Assembly: GCF_001693485.1 (NCBI RefSeq)
Contig: NZ_MAXC01000046.1
Coordinates: 310,001-374,000 of the forward strand
Length of the DNA stretch: 64,000 nucleotides
Direction of reading: 5' to 3'
Origin: Bradyrhizobium sp. LMTR 3
Lineage (GTDB): Bacteria; Pseudomonadota; Alphaproteobacteria; Rhizobiales; Xanthobacteraceae
Shown here: in pieces, positions 42,890-60,288 of the stretch
Layout of the letters: each line of letters opens with the position of its first letter
Position numbering within the stretch: the first letter of the stretch is position 1
Notes under the pieces: model-generated
Database searches by the model: none
The model's input: the letters and a program-made list of their open reading frames with translations, nothing else
What the model was told of the DNA's origin: nothing
Made by a program: the position numbers and the translations under genes

Positions 42890-43397
42890 TCACTGAGACG
42901 CGGCGGCACTCCTTGGCATAGCCGAGCCCGGCTTTCACCATCGGGAACATGCGGCCGAGCTGGAGCGCCATCGTGAGGTCTATCACGCCTTTCGAGCCCC
43001 ACTGGGCGCGGACGGCATCGCGAAACTCATCGTCATTGGGGGAGCGGCGCACCACGGCGTCGGCAAACCGGAACCCGAGCATGGTCGCGTCATTCATCGC
43101 GCGCGGATCGCGGCGCAGCACCGCTTCGATCTGGTCCTTGGCCATTCCGGCCTCCAGCGCCATGTCGACGACGAGCTGGGTACAGGGGCCGCAATCCTCC
43201 GCCAGCGCGCCGACGATTTTGGCAGCGAAGCTGGCATCGATCGGGACCGCCTCGCGGTGCGCGGCCGCCTTCATGATGGGCGCGAACTTGAAAAAGCCGG
43301 CAGGCGATTCGTTCAGCATCATTTCGAGATAGCTGACGTCGTAACCATAGCGCCTGGCGAATGCACGCAAACTGCGGCGGGCGATCCAACTACGCAT
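42852..43397 (-). CDS. carboxymuconolactone decarboxylase/AhpD-like protein
   Basis: A 181-aa helical protein with a redox pair C69-G-P-C72 preceded by E67 (AEDCGPCTQ), as in AhpD-type alkylhydroperoxidases. AAGGAGAA precedes the ATG at 43397. It lies between a small membrane protein and the ECF41 sigma gene, overlapping both. ECF41 loci typically pair the sigma factor with such a protein, an oxidoreductase or an epimerase. Role in peroxide or electrophile defence is inferred. Confidence 0.87.
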   Translation of the reverse strand: MRSWIARRSLRAFARRYGYDVSYLEMMLNESPAGFFKFAPIMKAAAHREAVPIDASFAAKIVGALAEDCGPCTQLVVDMALEAGMAKDQIEAVLRRDPRAMNDATMLGFRFADAVVRRSPNDDEFRDAVRAQWGSKGVIDLTMALQLGRMFPMVKAGLGYAKECRRVSVNGHNVDVVKQAA

Positions 43398-43767
43398 GTT
43401 GTTCTCCTTGGTTGGGGAAGGCGGAATAGAGGGCGAGTGCGGAGGGCAGGACCACGGCAAGGAGATCGAACGCGGCGTGCTGTGCGTGCCCGCTAATGAT
43501 CAGCACCAGGTGGATCAGACCGTGCGCGGCGAGGAAGCCGGCGCCTGCCACGGCTGCCGGCCAATAACGCGGGCGCCAAGCCCGCATGGCCAGCGCCAGA
43601 CCGGCCACGAGGAACGCGGCACCGATGTCCTGAACAAAATGTGGGTTGAACGGGCCGGTGTCGGTCACCCCGGGCACGGTTTCGTACCAGAGCGGTCCGG
43701 CCATAAGCATGGCCAGCCCGTTCAGAACCGGAGGTATCGCAAGAATGGCCGCCAACTGACGCCGCAT
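43390..43767 (-). CDS. small integral membrane protein of the ECF41 operon
   Basis: A 125-aa protein with about four hydrophobic helices (about 3-22, 43-60, 66-88, 97-117). AGGAGG stands before the ATG at 43767, and the 3' end overlaps the AhpD-like gene by 8 bp. It is the first gene of the operon behind the ECF41-type promoter. No family name; it is similar in outline to DoxX/DUF4345-like four-helix proteins. Confidence 0.78.
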   Translation of the reverse strand: MRRQLAAILAIPPVLNGLAMLMAGPLWYETVPGVTDTGPFNPHFVQDIGAAFLVAGLALAMRAWRPRYWPAAVAGAGFLAAHGLIHLVLIISGHAQHAAFDLLAVVLPSALALYSAFPNQGEQHA

Positions 43768-43786
43768 GGGAACCTCCTGCGGCCAA

Positions 43787-43813
43787 GACGAGGCGGGCGT
43801 CGCCGGTGTGACG
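43787..43813 (-). promoter_or_regulatory. ECF41-type promoter of the membrane protein-AhpD-sigma operon
   Basis: On the minus strand CGTCACA (43807-43813), 16 bp, then CGTC (43787-43790). This matches the TGTCACA-N16-CGTC promoter known for ECF41 sigma factors at all but the first base. It ends 19 bp before the first ATG of the operon that encodes the sigma factor itself. Confidence 0.7.
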
Positions 43814-44350
43814 AAACCCGTCAAAGAAATTTCGAGATCCGGAACGAAAATTGTTTTCCGACCGGTCGGTGGAATTGGTGTGAATTTTGCCCTTGGCAAG
43901 CCGGGCAAGACTCGTTAAACAACGGCCTCCAGGCGTGCTGGCCGTAGCTGGCACGTCTGTGTGCGCATTCCGAAAACCCGTTACGGTAGGAGATCATTCC
44001 TTTCAGGACATCCGCATGGATTGCTCGAAAGGAAGGAAAACTCATCGTTTCGTGGAATGCGGCAGGGGTCCTTCGGCTTGCCGGATGGCCCCGATCCTGT
44101 CCGAGACTGCAGGCGCCCGCGAAGAAACGCAAGTTCCTCAACGGCTTAATCTTATAGCCTGCATAGACGGGTGAAGACCGGATTTCGCTTTAGCGTCGCC
44201 TCGTGCGGCGCCATGGCTGATTTGGTTCGAACCTCGACACCCCGCGCCATCTGGTTCGGGAGGGCAGGCTTTTCAAATGTCGTCTGCCCGGCGTGTCCTC
44301 GAGACTGGTGTCTAGAGGTCAGGTTTTGGGCGAGACGATGGGTGCAACCC
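43814..44350. other. gap upstream of the rplJ leader
   Basis: More than 500 bp with no supported gene. It must hold the rplJ promoter, because rplA is terminated upstream and the intervening genes are on the other strand or separate. No promoter could be assigned with confidence. Confidence 0.4.
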
Positions 44351-44379
44351 GGCGGTCTCGCTCGTAAGCGAAGGCCGCC
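44351..44379 (+). promoter_or_regulatory. rplJ leader hairpin
   Basis: GGCGG...CCGCC encloses TCGCT-CGTA-AGCGA, an internal-loop hairpin 19 bp before the rplJ start. Leaders of rplJL mRNA commonly carry the L10/L12 autoregulatory binding structure. This hairpin is a candidate part of it. Confidence 0.45.
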
Positions 44380-44397
44380 AACCGGAGAGAGCTTGCT

Positions 44398-44916
44398 GTG
44401 GAAAGAGCGGCAAAAAAGGACGCGGTTGAAGCGCTGAACGAGGTCTTCAAGACCACGAGCGTTGCAGTCGTCGCCCATTATTCCGGCCTCACCGTGGCCC
44501 AGATGCAGAAGCTGCGCATGCAGATGAAGCAGGCGGGCGCGTCGGTGAAGGTCTCGAAGAACCGTCTCGCCAAAATTGCTCTTGAAGGCACGGACGTCGT
44601 TGCCATTGGCTCCCTTTTGAAGGGGCCGACCGTGATCGCGACTTCAAACGATCCGGTAGCGGCGCCGAAGGTTGCCATGGAGTTCGCCAAGACGAATGAG
44701 AAGTTCGTCATTCTCGGCGGCTCGATGGGTAAAACCGTCCTGGATGTGAACGGCGTGAAGGCGCTTGCCTCATTGCCGTCGCTGGACGAACTGCGCGGCA
44801 AGCTTGTCGGCCTCCTGGTGGCGCCGGCAACCAAGATCGCTCAGCTCTCCACTGCGCCCGCGGCCAAGCTCGCGCGCGTCGTCCAGGCCTATGCCTCAAA
44901 GAGTGAAGCGGCCTGA
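44398..44916 (+). CDS. rplJ: 50S ribosomal protein L10
   Basis: A 172-aa protein with GTG start. The RNA-binding N-terminal domain starts at about 6 (KKDAVEALNEVFKTTSVAVVAHYSGLTVAQM). The C-terminal helix (about 130-172) is the anchor for L7/L12 dimers, and its length suits three dimers as in alphaproteobacteria. GGAGAGAGC precedes the GTG. Confidence 0.97.
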   Translation: MERAAKKDAVEALNEVFKTTSVAVVAHYSGLTVAQMQKLRMQMKQAGASVKVSKNRLAKIALEGTDVVAIGSLLKGPTVIATSNDPVAAPKVAMEFAKTNEKFVILGGSMGKTVLDVNGVKALASLPSLDELRGKLVGLLVAPATKIAQLSTAPAAKLARVVQAYASKSEAA

Positions 44917-44966
44917 CCCTTCGCAAATCAAATCTGGTTCGAATCAAACCTTTAAGGAACTGATCA

Positions 44967-45334
<368 letters not shown>

Positions 45335-45344
<10 letters not shown>

Positions 45345-45510
45345 CACAAGTTACTTCAGCGAAATCCCGGGCGGGCGTCAGCGCGACCCGGGATCTCCTG
45401 CCAGCGGCGTGGATGGCCGGAGCTTGCAGAGTTTGTGCTGTGGGGTAGCCCGGAGCACGGCGTACACAAAAAAGTGTGGGGATTCGCGGGGTTACCCCTC
45501 GAATCTCCAC
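45335..45510 (+). promoter_or_regulatory. three hairpins between rplL and rpoB
   Basis: (1) 45335-45360: 11-bp perfect stem GCTGAAGTAAC / GTTACTTCAGC, loop ACAA, containing the rplL stop codon. (2) 45364-45394: 8-bp arms ATCCCGGG / CCCGGGAT. (3) 45476-45510: 11-bp arms with one G-U pair and an inner GGGG-TTA-CCCC stem. None is followed by a T-run. The position matches the rplL-rpoB attenuation and RNA-processing region known from E. coli. The remaining gap to rpoB (45511-45824) holds nothing I can name. Confidence 0.6.
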
Positions 45511-45824
45511 GATTGCCGCCCCATATCGGGTCGGCAGCAGGAAAGCGCGGTAAGGCGGCGGGGACGGCAGGGTCCCCGGCGTAACCCGTTGGGAGACAGT
45601 CAGATTTCGGGCTTTTTCAGTCCGTGAAACCACCAGTTATGACGGGCGGGTGCAGTCATGCGCCCGCGCGTCGTTTTGCGTTTTGAAGGGCTGGAGAACG
45701 GGTTCAGGATTTAATTCCTGGAAGTGGGCTTTGTTCCTTTCGAGCGATTCGACAATTCAACCCGGGGGCGATGGCAGTCGCGCTTCGGAAGGTTCGCCCA
45801 CTAAGGCGACGAAAATGAGAGGCC

Positions 45825-49946
<4,122 letters not shown>

Positions 49947-50098
49947 CGCTTGAGATTCCATGTCCGGCCCAAAGCGCGAGGCAAGCTTCGCGCAAAAGGG
50001 CCGGGCATTCGCGCTCCTCTCGGACGTTGAGTGGGGCGCGCACCAAATAAGAGTTTCGAATTTGCTGCCGGTGACGACCGGCACGCGAGGAGAAGACG

Positions 50099-54298
<4,200 letters not shown>

Positions 54299-54319
54299 AG
54301 GTTCCACGCCAATCAACGA

Positions 54320-54352
54320 GAAAGCCGGCTGCGAAGCCGGCTTTTTCTTTTT
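54320..54352 (+). terminator. intrinsic terminator of rpoBC
   Basis: AAAGCCGGC / GCCGGCTTT stem with a 6-nt loop followed by TTCTTTTT, 22 bp after the rpoC stop. Confidence 0.93.
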
Positions 54353-54445
54353 GCGAACGAGGATATTGCTTCACCCGGATGGGTGACCGCTGCTATCAAG
54401 TCGGGAAATGGCCTCCTGCCACAACTGTAATGTTTGCAATTCCCC

Positions 54446-55543
54446 ATGAGCGAGCCGGCTCATTTTGAACCCCTGATCGACCGCATTTACGAGGCGGGGC
54501 TCATTCCGTCGCTTTGGCCGGCTGTGCTCGGCGAACTCAGTGCCGCGATCGGCGGGAACGGCGGCTTTCTGTTCGGCGTGCGCGACGGCTACACCAGCGC
54601 GGTCAATTCTGCCGAATATGACCAGCTCATGCCGGTTTTCTTGAACGACGGATGGAGCGAACGCGATCCAAATCTGCCGCGCGCCATTGCCCTCAATCAT
54701 GCAGGCTTCGTCACTGACTATGACCTCCTCTCGGATGAGGAAATTGCGACCAACGACGTCTATTGCAATTTTTACCGCAAACACGGCCTTGGCTACCGCG
54801 CGGGGACGATCATTCCGATGCCGAGCGGCGATTCAATCGCGATCGTGATGCCGCGGCATCAGGATCACGGTCCGGTGCCTCGAGACGTCGTCAATCTGTT
54901 GGATGGGCTGCGGCCGCATCTGGCCCGGGCTTCGCTTGCGGCAAACCGCATCGGCTTCGAGCGCGCCCGTGCGCAGGCTGACGCGTTGCAGGTGCTTGGC
55001 CTGCCGGGCGCGGTGTTGCGCGGGCGTGGCCGGGTCTTTGCGGCGAACGGCTTGTTCGAAGCGCTGGTCCCTTCGCTGTTTCAGGATCGTATCGAGCGCG
55101 TCACGATGACGGATGTCACGGCGGATGTGCTGCTTGCGGAGGCGCTCGGTCCGCAGTCCCTTGCCGGCGGCCGCACCGTCAAGTCGATACCGATCGCTGC
55201 GACGGCAGACCGCGTGCCGATGGTGTTGCATGTCATCCCCGTGCGCGGCGATGCGCGCGATATCTTCACCCAGGCCACCGCGCTATTGGTGGTGACGCCG
55301 GTCGATCGCGCCGTGGTGCCGACGGCGGAAGTCCTGCAAGGCTTGTTCGACCTGACGCCGGCGGAGGCGCGTGTGGCGCGGGGCATCGGCCAGGCGGTGA
55401 CCATCGATGCGCTTGCGGATGCCACCGGCGTCAATCGGGAGACGGTGCGCAGCCAGCTCAAGGCCGTGCTATCGAAGACTGGCCTGTCACGCCAGCAGGA
55501 GCTTGTCAGCCTGCTCGCCGGCAAGGCGTTCCGTGGCGAATAG
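54446..55543 (+). CDS. LuxR-type helix-turn-helix regulator
   Basis: A 365-aa regulator. The C-terminal helix-turn-helix (about 305-360: FDLTPAEARVARGIGQAVTIDALADATGVNRETVRSQLKAVLSKTGLSRQQELVSLL) is of LuxR type. The N-terminal about 300 residues include an EPLIDRIYEAGLIPSLWPAVLGELSAAIGG sensor start common in rhizobial LuxR proteins without acyl-homoserine lactone domains. ATG at 54446 (TTG at 54434 possible). The target is unknown; the downstream fused enzyme gene is a candidate, though a terminator intervenes. Confidence 0.85.
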   Translation: MSEPAHFEPLIDRIYEAGLIPSLWPAVLGELSAAIGGNGGFLFGVRDGYTSAVNSAEYDQLMPVFLNDGWSERDPNLPRAIALNHAGFVTDYDLLSDEEIATNDVYCNFYRKHGLGYRAGTIIPMPSGDSIAIVMPRHQDHGPVPRDVVNLLDGLRPHLARASLAANRIGFERARAQADALQVLGLPGAVLRGRGRVFAANGLFEALVPSLFQDRIERVTMTDVTADVLLAEALGPQSLAGGRTVKSIPIAATADRVPMVLHVIPVRGDARDIFTQATALLVVTPVDRAVVPTAEVLQGLFDLTPAEARVARGIGQAVTIDALADATGVNRETVRSQLKAVLSKTGLSRQQELVSLLAGKAFRGE

Positions 55544-55631
55544 ACAACCGAGCCGTGCAGCACTGGAGTCGAAACGGCCGACCGTGCCGCTGCCAGAATA
55601 CGGCGCCCGCAAGAATACGGTGCGAAGACAA

Positions 55632-55665
55632 AAGGTCGGCGCAAGCCGGCCTTCTTGCTGCTTTC
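55632..55665 (+). terminator. probable terminator of the LuxR-type gene
   Basis: AAGGTCGGC-GCAA-GCCGGCCTT, a 9-bp stem with one G-U pair, followed by a T/C-rich run (CTTGCTGCTTTCTTTC). Confidence 0.6.
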
Positions 55666-55756
55666 TTTCATTGCTGCGTTGCGAGGACCTGCTTTGTTCA
55701 TCTTCCCTTCAGGGTGAAAAGAGCTTTTGCTTGCGGTTTAGACCGGCTGATTTCCT

Positions 55757-57844
55757 ATGGCAGGGGAGCCGGAGGGCGACGGAACTGACATGTTGGATCT
55801 TGCAATTGTAGGCGGCGGCCCAGGTGGCTTGATGAGCGCCTGGTACTTGAAGAAAAAGCTTGGCGATCTCTGCCGTGTCACGATTTACGAGGCGTCCGAC
55901 CGCGTCGGCGGCAAGATCGTCTCGCGCAAATTCGATTCCGCGCCGGCGATGTATGAGGCGGGCGTCGCCGAAATCTACGATTATTCGATGACCGGCCCGG
56001 ATCCCTTACGGGAACTGATCCAGCATTTCGGATTGCAGACCATACCGATGGACGCCGAGCAGGTGCACCTCGACGGCGTGCTGCTCAACGACGTGCCCGG
56101 CATGCGCCGCAAGTATGGCGAGAAGACCGCGGCTGCGATCGAGGCGTTCCGCAAGCGCTGCACCGACTTGGTGTCGCCGATCGAATATTACGAGGGCGTC
56201 GGCGCCCACGACAACGAGCATCCCTGGGCCTACATGACCTGCGAGGAGGTGCTCGACAAGGAAGTCGACGATCCCACGGCCAAACGCTTCTTCAAGGTGA
56301 TGGCGCGCTCGGATATCGCAACCGAGGCCCACAACACCAACGGTCTGAATGCGCTGAAGAACTTCGTGATGGATATCGACGGCTATATCGGCCTGTACTC
56401 GATCCAGAATGGCAATGAGCAGTTGATCGAATGCCTGCGCTCGGAAGTCGACGCCGACATCGAACTCAATCACCGCGTGCTGAAGGTCGGAAAAACCGCT
56501 GCCGGCCGCTATCAGCTCAACATGATGAACGGGAAGGGGCCCGAGACACGGGATTTCGATCTGGTCCTGATGTGTTTGCCGCATTCATGGCTCGCCACCA
56601 TGGGCTGGGACGGCGAGGAATTGCGCAAGTCGATGGTCAAGCACGTCGCGTATTTCGACCGTCCGGCGCATTACTTGCGGGTCTCGATCCTGTTCGACGA
56701 ACCGTTCTGGGGCGAGAAGATCCCGGGCGCCTGGTTCATGTCGGAAGCGTTCGGCGGCTGCTGCGTCTACAACGAGGGTGCTCGCCACGACGTCGGCAGG
56801 CATGGCGTGCTGAACTGGCTGATCGCCGGCTCGGACGCGCTGGCATTTGCCAATCTCAGCGACCAGGAACTGATCGATGCCGCCATCAAGTCGCTGCCGG
56901 CTTCGTTCGGCAACGCCCGCGATCATTTCCTGGAAGGCAAGATTCACCGCTGGCTATCGTCGGTAAACGCGCTGCCCGGCGGCCTGCCGGTGCGCGACGT
57001 CATGACCAACCATCGCCCGGAGCCGAAACAGCATCCGGGAATCGTGGTGGTCGGCGATTATCTTTTCGATTCGACGCTGAACGGGCTGCTCGATTCCTCC
57101 GACGCCGCCACCGATATCATTCTGACCGAGATGATGCGGTTGCGCCGCGCGCGTGCGCAACAGGGCGAGGTGTCGCCCGACAAGATCGACCGCAGCTATT
57201 TCGAGAATTACCGTGGGCTTGGCCCCTACAGCGAAGTCTGGGGCCAGTTTACCGATCCGGACTATCTGACGGAACTGATCAAGATCGTCTGGAGCAGGGC
57301 CAAGGGTTACAAGCTCCTGGTCGCCGGCTCCGCCAGCGGCGAGTTGGTCGGCGCGCTGCGCGAGCGCGGCATCGATGCCTGGGGTATCGAGAACAACCGG
57401 GCGATCCACGCCAAGACGCCGAAGGCGCTGAAGAAGTTCAACAAGCTCGGCTCGGTCGTCGACATGCCGTTCAAGGACGACGAGTTCGATTTCGTGTTCG
57501 AGACCAGTCTGTGTCATGTCGCCGAAAAGCAGGTCCCGCGGGCGGTGCGCGAACTGAACCGCGTCGTGAAGACCGGCCTGGTGTTCGGGTCGGTGACTTC
57601 GGACATGGCCCCTGCACTGATCGACCGTTACGATCTGTTGCGCGGGGTGAAGAAGCTCGGCACCTGGTGGGAATGGTCTGAATTATTCTTCGGCAACGGA
57701 TTCGACCTCTCGATGCACCGGCGCGACTGCACCGATGCGGTATGGGCAGCGACGCTGGCTGCCAACAAGGGGCCGGGGCAGTGGTATGCCGACGCCGACA
57801 GCCTGCGCTATTCGTTTTTTGACAAGGTCGAATCGGACGATTGA
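55757..57844 (+). CDS. FAD-dependent amine-oxidase-like protein fused to a SAM methyltransferase
   Basis: A 695-aa two-domain enzyme. Residues 12-460 form an FAD-binding oxidoreductase: the dinucleotide loop IVGGGPGGLMSAWYL is at 17-31, YEASDRVGGKI follows, and the C-terminal FAD contact is GIVVVGDYLFDSTLNGLLDSS. Residues about 510-650 form a class I methyltransferase: LLVAGSASGELVGALRERGIDAWGIE is motif I and SVVDMPFKDDEFDFVFETSLCHV covers motifs II-III. An ATG at 55790 would remove 11 residues. The combination suggests sequential oxidation and methylation of one substrate; I do not recognise the pathway. It is flanked by a LuxR gene and an ABC exporter gene, which might export the product. 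Confidence 0.82.
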   Translation: MAGEPEGDGTDMLDLAIVGGGPGGLMSAWYLKKKLGDLCRVTIYEASDRVGGKIVSRKFDSAPAMYEAGVAEIYDYSMTGPDPLRELIQHFGLQTIPMDAEQVHLDGVLLNDVPGMRRKYGEKTAAAIEAFRKRCTDLVSPIEYYEGVGAHDNEHPWAYMTCEEVLDKEVDDPTAKRFFKVMARSDIATEAHNTNGLNALKNFVMDIDGYIGLYSIQNGNEQLIECLRSEVDADIELNHRVLKVGKTAAGRYQLNMMNGKGPETRDFDLVLMCLPHSWLATMGWDGEELRKSMVKHVAYFDRPAHYLRVSILFDEPFWGEKIPGAWFMSEAFGGCCVYNEGARHDVGRHGVLNWLIAGSDALAFANLSDQELIDAAIKSLPASFGNARDHFLEGKIHRWLSSVNALPGGLPVRDVMTNHRPEPKQHPGIVVVGDYLFDSTLNGLLDSSDAATDIILTEMMRLRRARAQQGEVSPDKIDRSYFENYRGLGPYSEVWGQFTDPDYLTELIKIVWSRAKGYKLLVAGSASGELVGALRERGIDAWGIENNRAIHAKTPKALKKFNKLGSVVDMPFKDDEFDFVFETSLCHVAEKQVPRAVRELNRVVKTGLVFGSVTSDMAPALIDRYDLLRGVKKLGTWWEWSELFFGNGFDLSMHRRDCTDAVWAATLAANKGPGQWYADADSLRYSFFDKVESDD

Positions 57845-57866
57845 GCACCGACTGGTTGTATTGAGT

Positions 57867-57897
57867 GTGACCGCTCCGCTGAAGCAGAGCCGGTCAC
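57867..57897 (+). terminator. possible hairpin terminator after the fused enzyme gene
   Basis: GTGACCG and CGGTCAC arms (57867-57873, 57891-57897) with an inner CTC/GAG pairing, 22 bp after the stop. There is no T-run, so termination is uncertain. Confidence 0.4.
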
Positions 57898-58005
57898 GCC
57901 AATGTTTGCCGAATTGATCCCTATCGCATAGAATCCTTGCGGTAGCGCCCGCCGCTGCCGCGTTCGATTTGCGGTCATGCCGGCCGTGCAGCATCGGTTG
58001 GTTTC

Positions 58006-60030
58006 ATGGCGCCCAAGCCTCCGTCCTCGGATGATCAGAATCCCGCGCCGCCGGACGATCCCGAGCTTGCGAAGAAGCTCGCGGCCGGGGCTGCCGCTGC
58101 ACCCGTTGTCGGCGGCAAGGCGGCCATCCCCCCCGACGCTGACAAGGACGACGAAGAGGACGAGATCGAGCTCGACGACGATGATGATGACGAGGACCTC
58201 GTCGTTTTCACCGCCAAGGAAGCCGCCGGCGCGATGGCGACCATCTACGGCTTCGTCAAGCCGTATCTGGGCAATTACAGGAAGCTGCTCGTCTTCGTGA
58301 CGTTCGGCGTTCTCGTCGAGACACTGTTCAACGTCATCATGCCGTTGAGCCTGAAATTCCTGATCGACGATGCGCTGGGTGAAGAGGATTTTCAGGCGCT
58401 CTACAAGATCCTCGGCGTGCTCGCGGTCGCCGGTATCATCACCTCGATCATCGCGGTCTGGTACGAGCGCTGGGATGCGCGGCTGGCAGCGTGCGTCATT
58501 GCCGATGTGCGGACGCGGCTGTTCGAGCACGTCCAGAACCTGCCGGCGTCGTATTTTGCCCGTACCAAGCGCGGCGAAATCCTCTCGCGCTTCTCGATCG
58601 ACCTCGCAGCCTTTGAGGGCTCGGTCAAGACGTTCGCCAACAGCGCCGCTTTGCCGTTCCTGGAACTGGTCGCCGGCATCATCCTGATGCTGTTTTTGAA
58701 CTGGCAACTCGCGGCGGTCGCCCTCCTGGTATTCCCGATCACGCTGATCGGGCCGCGAATCCTGACGCCGAAGGCGGTGCAGGCGAATTACGAGCAGAAG
58801 CTCAATGAAGCGGCACTGCTCGGCACGGTGCAGGAAAACGTGGCTGCGCAGGCCGTGATCAAGGCGTTCAGCCTGCAGCGACGCACGCTCGGCTGGTTCA
58901 CCATGCGCAACCAGGATGTGCGCATCAAGACGGCGTCCGCCGTGTTCCTGTCGACCATGGTGGAGCGCACCGTCACCATTTCGGTGCTGCTGCTGCATCT
59001 CGTGGTGCTGGCGATCGGCGCCTATCTCGCCACCAAGGGCCAGATCACCATCGGTACCTTCGTCACCTTCGAGAGCGCGTTCTGGGAGGTGTCCTACAAC
59101 ATCGCCCATTTGATGCATTTCATCCCGGTGTCGATCCAGTCGGCGGCGGCCGTGCGGCACATCCAGGAACTGCTGGATGAGCCGACACGGGGAGCCGACC
59201 GGCCGGGCGCGCCGGATTTGCCGCCGATCACCAACGACATCACCTTCGACCGCGTCACCTTTGCCTACGAAGGCAGCGAGACGCCGGTGCTCGACAATTT
59301 CAGCCTCAAGCTCAATGTCGGCAAGCGCATCGCGATCGTGGGGCCGAGCGGCTCGGGCAAGAGCACGCTGCTCAACCTGATCCTGCGTCTTTACACGGCG
59401 GACGAGGGGCGGGTGGCGATCGACGGCGTCGATATCCGCCGCGTGACCCGCGAGTCGCTGCGCGGAGGCATGGCCGTCGTGTTCCAGGAGAACATGCTGT
59501 TCAACATGTCGATCCGCGAGAACATCCGGCTCGGCAAGGAAGGCGCCACCGACAAGGAGGTCGAGGAAGCCGCGCGCAAGGCCGAGATTCACCGCTACAT
59601 CATGAGCCTGCCGCAGAAATACGACACGCCGGTCGGCGAGCGCGGCGACACGCTATCCGGCGGCCAGCGCCAGCGCATCGCGATCGCGCGCGCCATCATC
59701 CGCAATCCCTCGCTGCTGCTGCTCGATGAAGCGACCTCGGCGCTCGACCAGACCACGGAAGCCGCGATCAACCGCACGCTGATGAAGGTGGCGGAAGGGC
59801 GCACCATGATCTGGTCGACCCACCGCCTGACGTCGGTGGTCGAGATGGACGAGATCATCGTGATTTCAGGCGGCAAGGCGATCGAGCGCGGCTCGCATGC
59901 GCAGTTGCTCGCGGCCAACGGCGTCTATCGCAAGCTCTGGGACGACCAGGGCCACACGCCGTATAACGCCGCCGCTCAGGCCGACGTCGACGACGAAGAC
60001 GACGACGATGAGGACGACGACGAGGAGTGA
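58006..60030 (+). CDS. ABC exporter (fused membrane and ATPase domains) with acidic tails
   Basis: A 674-aa half-transporter of the type I exporter fold. Residues about 85-370 hold six membrane helices. The ATPase has Walker A GPSGSGKST (446-454), the LSGGQ signature (550-554), Walker B ending D574-E575 and the STHR H-loop. Unusual features are an N-terminal cytosolic extension of about 70 residues with an Asp/Glu run (about 46-64) and a C-terminal Asp/Glu-only tail (about 659-674). It probably works as a homodimer exporting a lipid, peptide or secondary product; the substrate is unknown. It follows the fused flavin/methyltransferase gene by 160 bp. Confidence 0.92.
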   Translation: MAPKPPSSDDQNPAPPDDPELAKKLAAGAAAAPVVGGKAAIPPDADKDDEEDEIELDDDDDDEDLVVFTAKEAAGAMATIYGFVKPYLGNYRKLLVFVTFGVLVETLFNVIMPLSLKFLIDDALGEEDFQALYKILGVLAVAGIITSIIAVWYERWDARLAACVIADVRTRLFEHVQNLPASYFARTKRGEILSRFSIDLAAFEGSVKTFANSAALPFLELVAGIILMLFLNWQLAAVALLVFPITLIGPRILTPKAVQANYEQKLNEAALLGTVQENVAAQAVIKAFSLQRRTLGWFTMRNQDVRIKTASAVFLSTMVERTVTISVLLLHLVVLAIGAYLATKGQITIGTFVTFESAFWEVSYNIAHLMHFIPVSIQSAAAVRHIQELLDEPTRGADRPGAPDLPPITNDITFDRVTFAYEGSETPVLDNFSLKLNVGKRIAIVGPSGSGKSTLLNLILRLYTADEGRVAIDGVDIRRVTRESLRGGMAVVFQENMLFNMSIRENIRLGKEGATDKEVEEAARKAEIHRYIMSLPQKYDTPVGERGDTLSGGQRQRIAIARAIIRNPSLLLLDEATSALDQTTEAAINRTLMKVAEGRTMIWSTHRLTSVVEMDEIIVISGGKAIERGSHAQLLAANGVYRKLWDDQGHTPYNAAAQADVDDEDDDDEDDDEE

Positions 60031-60085
60031 GCAGGGCGGGTTGACCGCGGGCTGACGCATGCGCCGGGTAGGCGAATCGCGTGAT

Positions 60086-60288
60086 CTAGTTTTTCGCCGT
60101 GGTGGCCGAGTGCCGCACCGAATCGGCGATTCTGGTCGGGTAGAAGCGGCCGAGCTGCTCGTTGCCGCTGATTTTTCCGGATGCGGAAGTCGAATGGGAT
60201 GGACCTGATGCCCCGCGCGCCCGAGCATGGCGGCCGCGGTCGAACCGGCGAGGCCGCCGCCGATGATCGCAATATCGGTGTGTTTCAC
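60086..60288 (-). pseudogene. N-terminal remnant of an FAD-dependent oxidoreductase
   Basis: A GTG-started frame gives the dinucleotide loop MKHTDIAIIGGGLAGSTAA, then continues in a second frame (DFRIRKNQ) and a third (KISGNEQLGRFYPTRIADSV, then stop). All three pieces resemble successive parts of one tryptophan-halogenase/geranylgeranyl-reductase-like flavoprotein. Two shifts and the loss of the remaining 300 or more codons make it a decayed fragment. Confidence 0.65.

Noticed and set aside
57808..59592. Reading frame of 594 aa opposite the ABC exporter
   Set aside because: Shadow; the exporter has all ATPase motifs on the plus strand.
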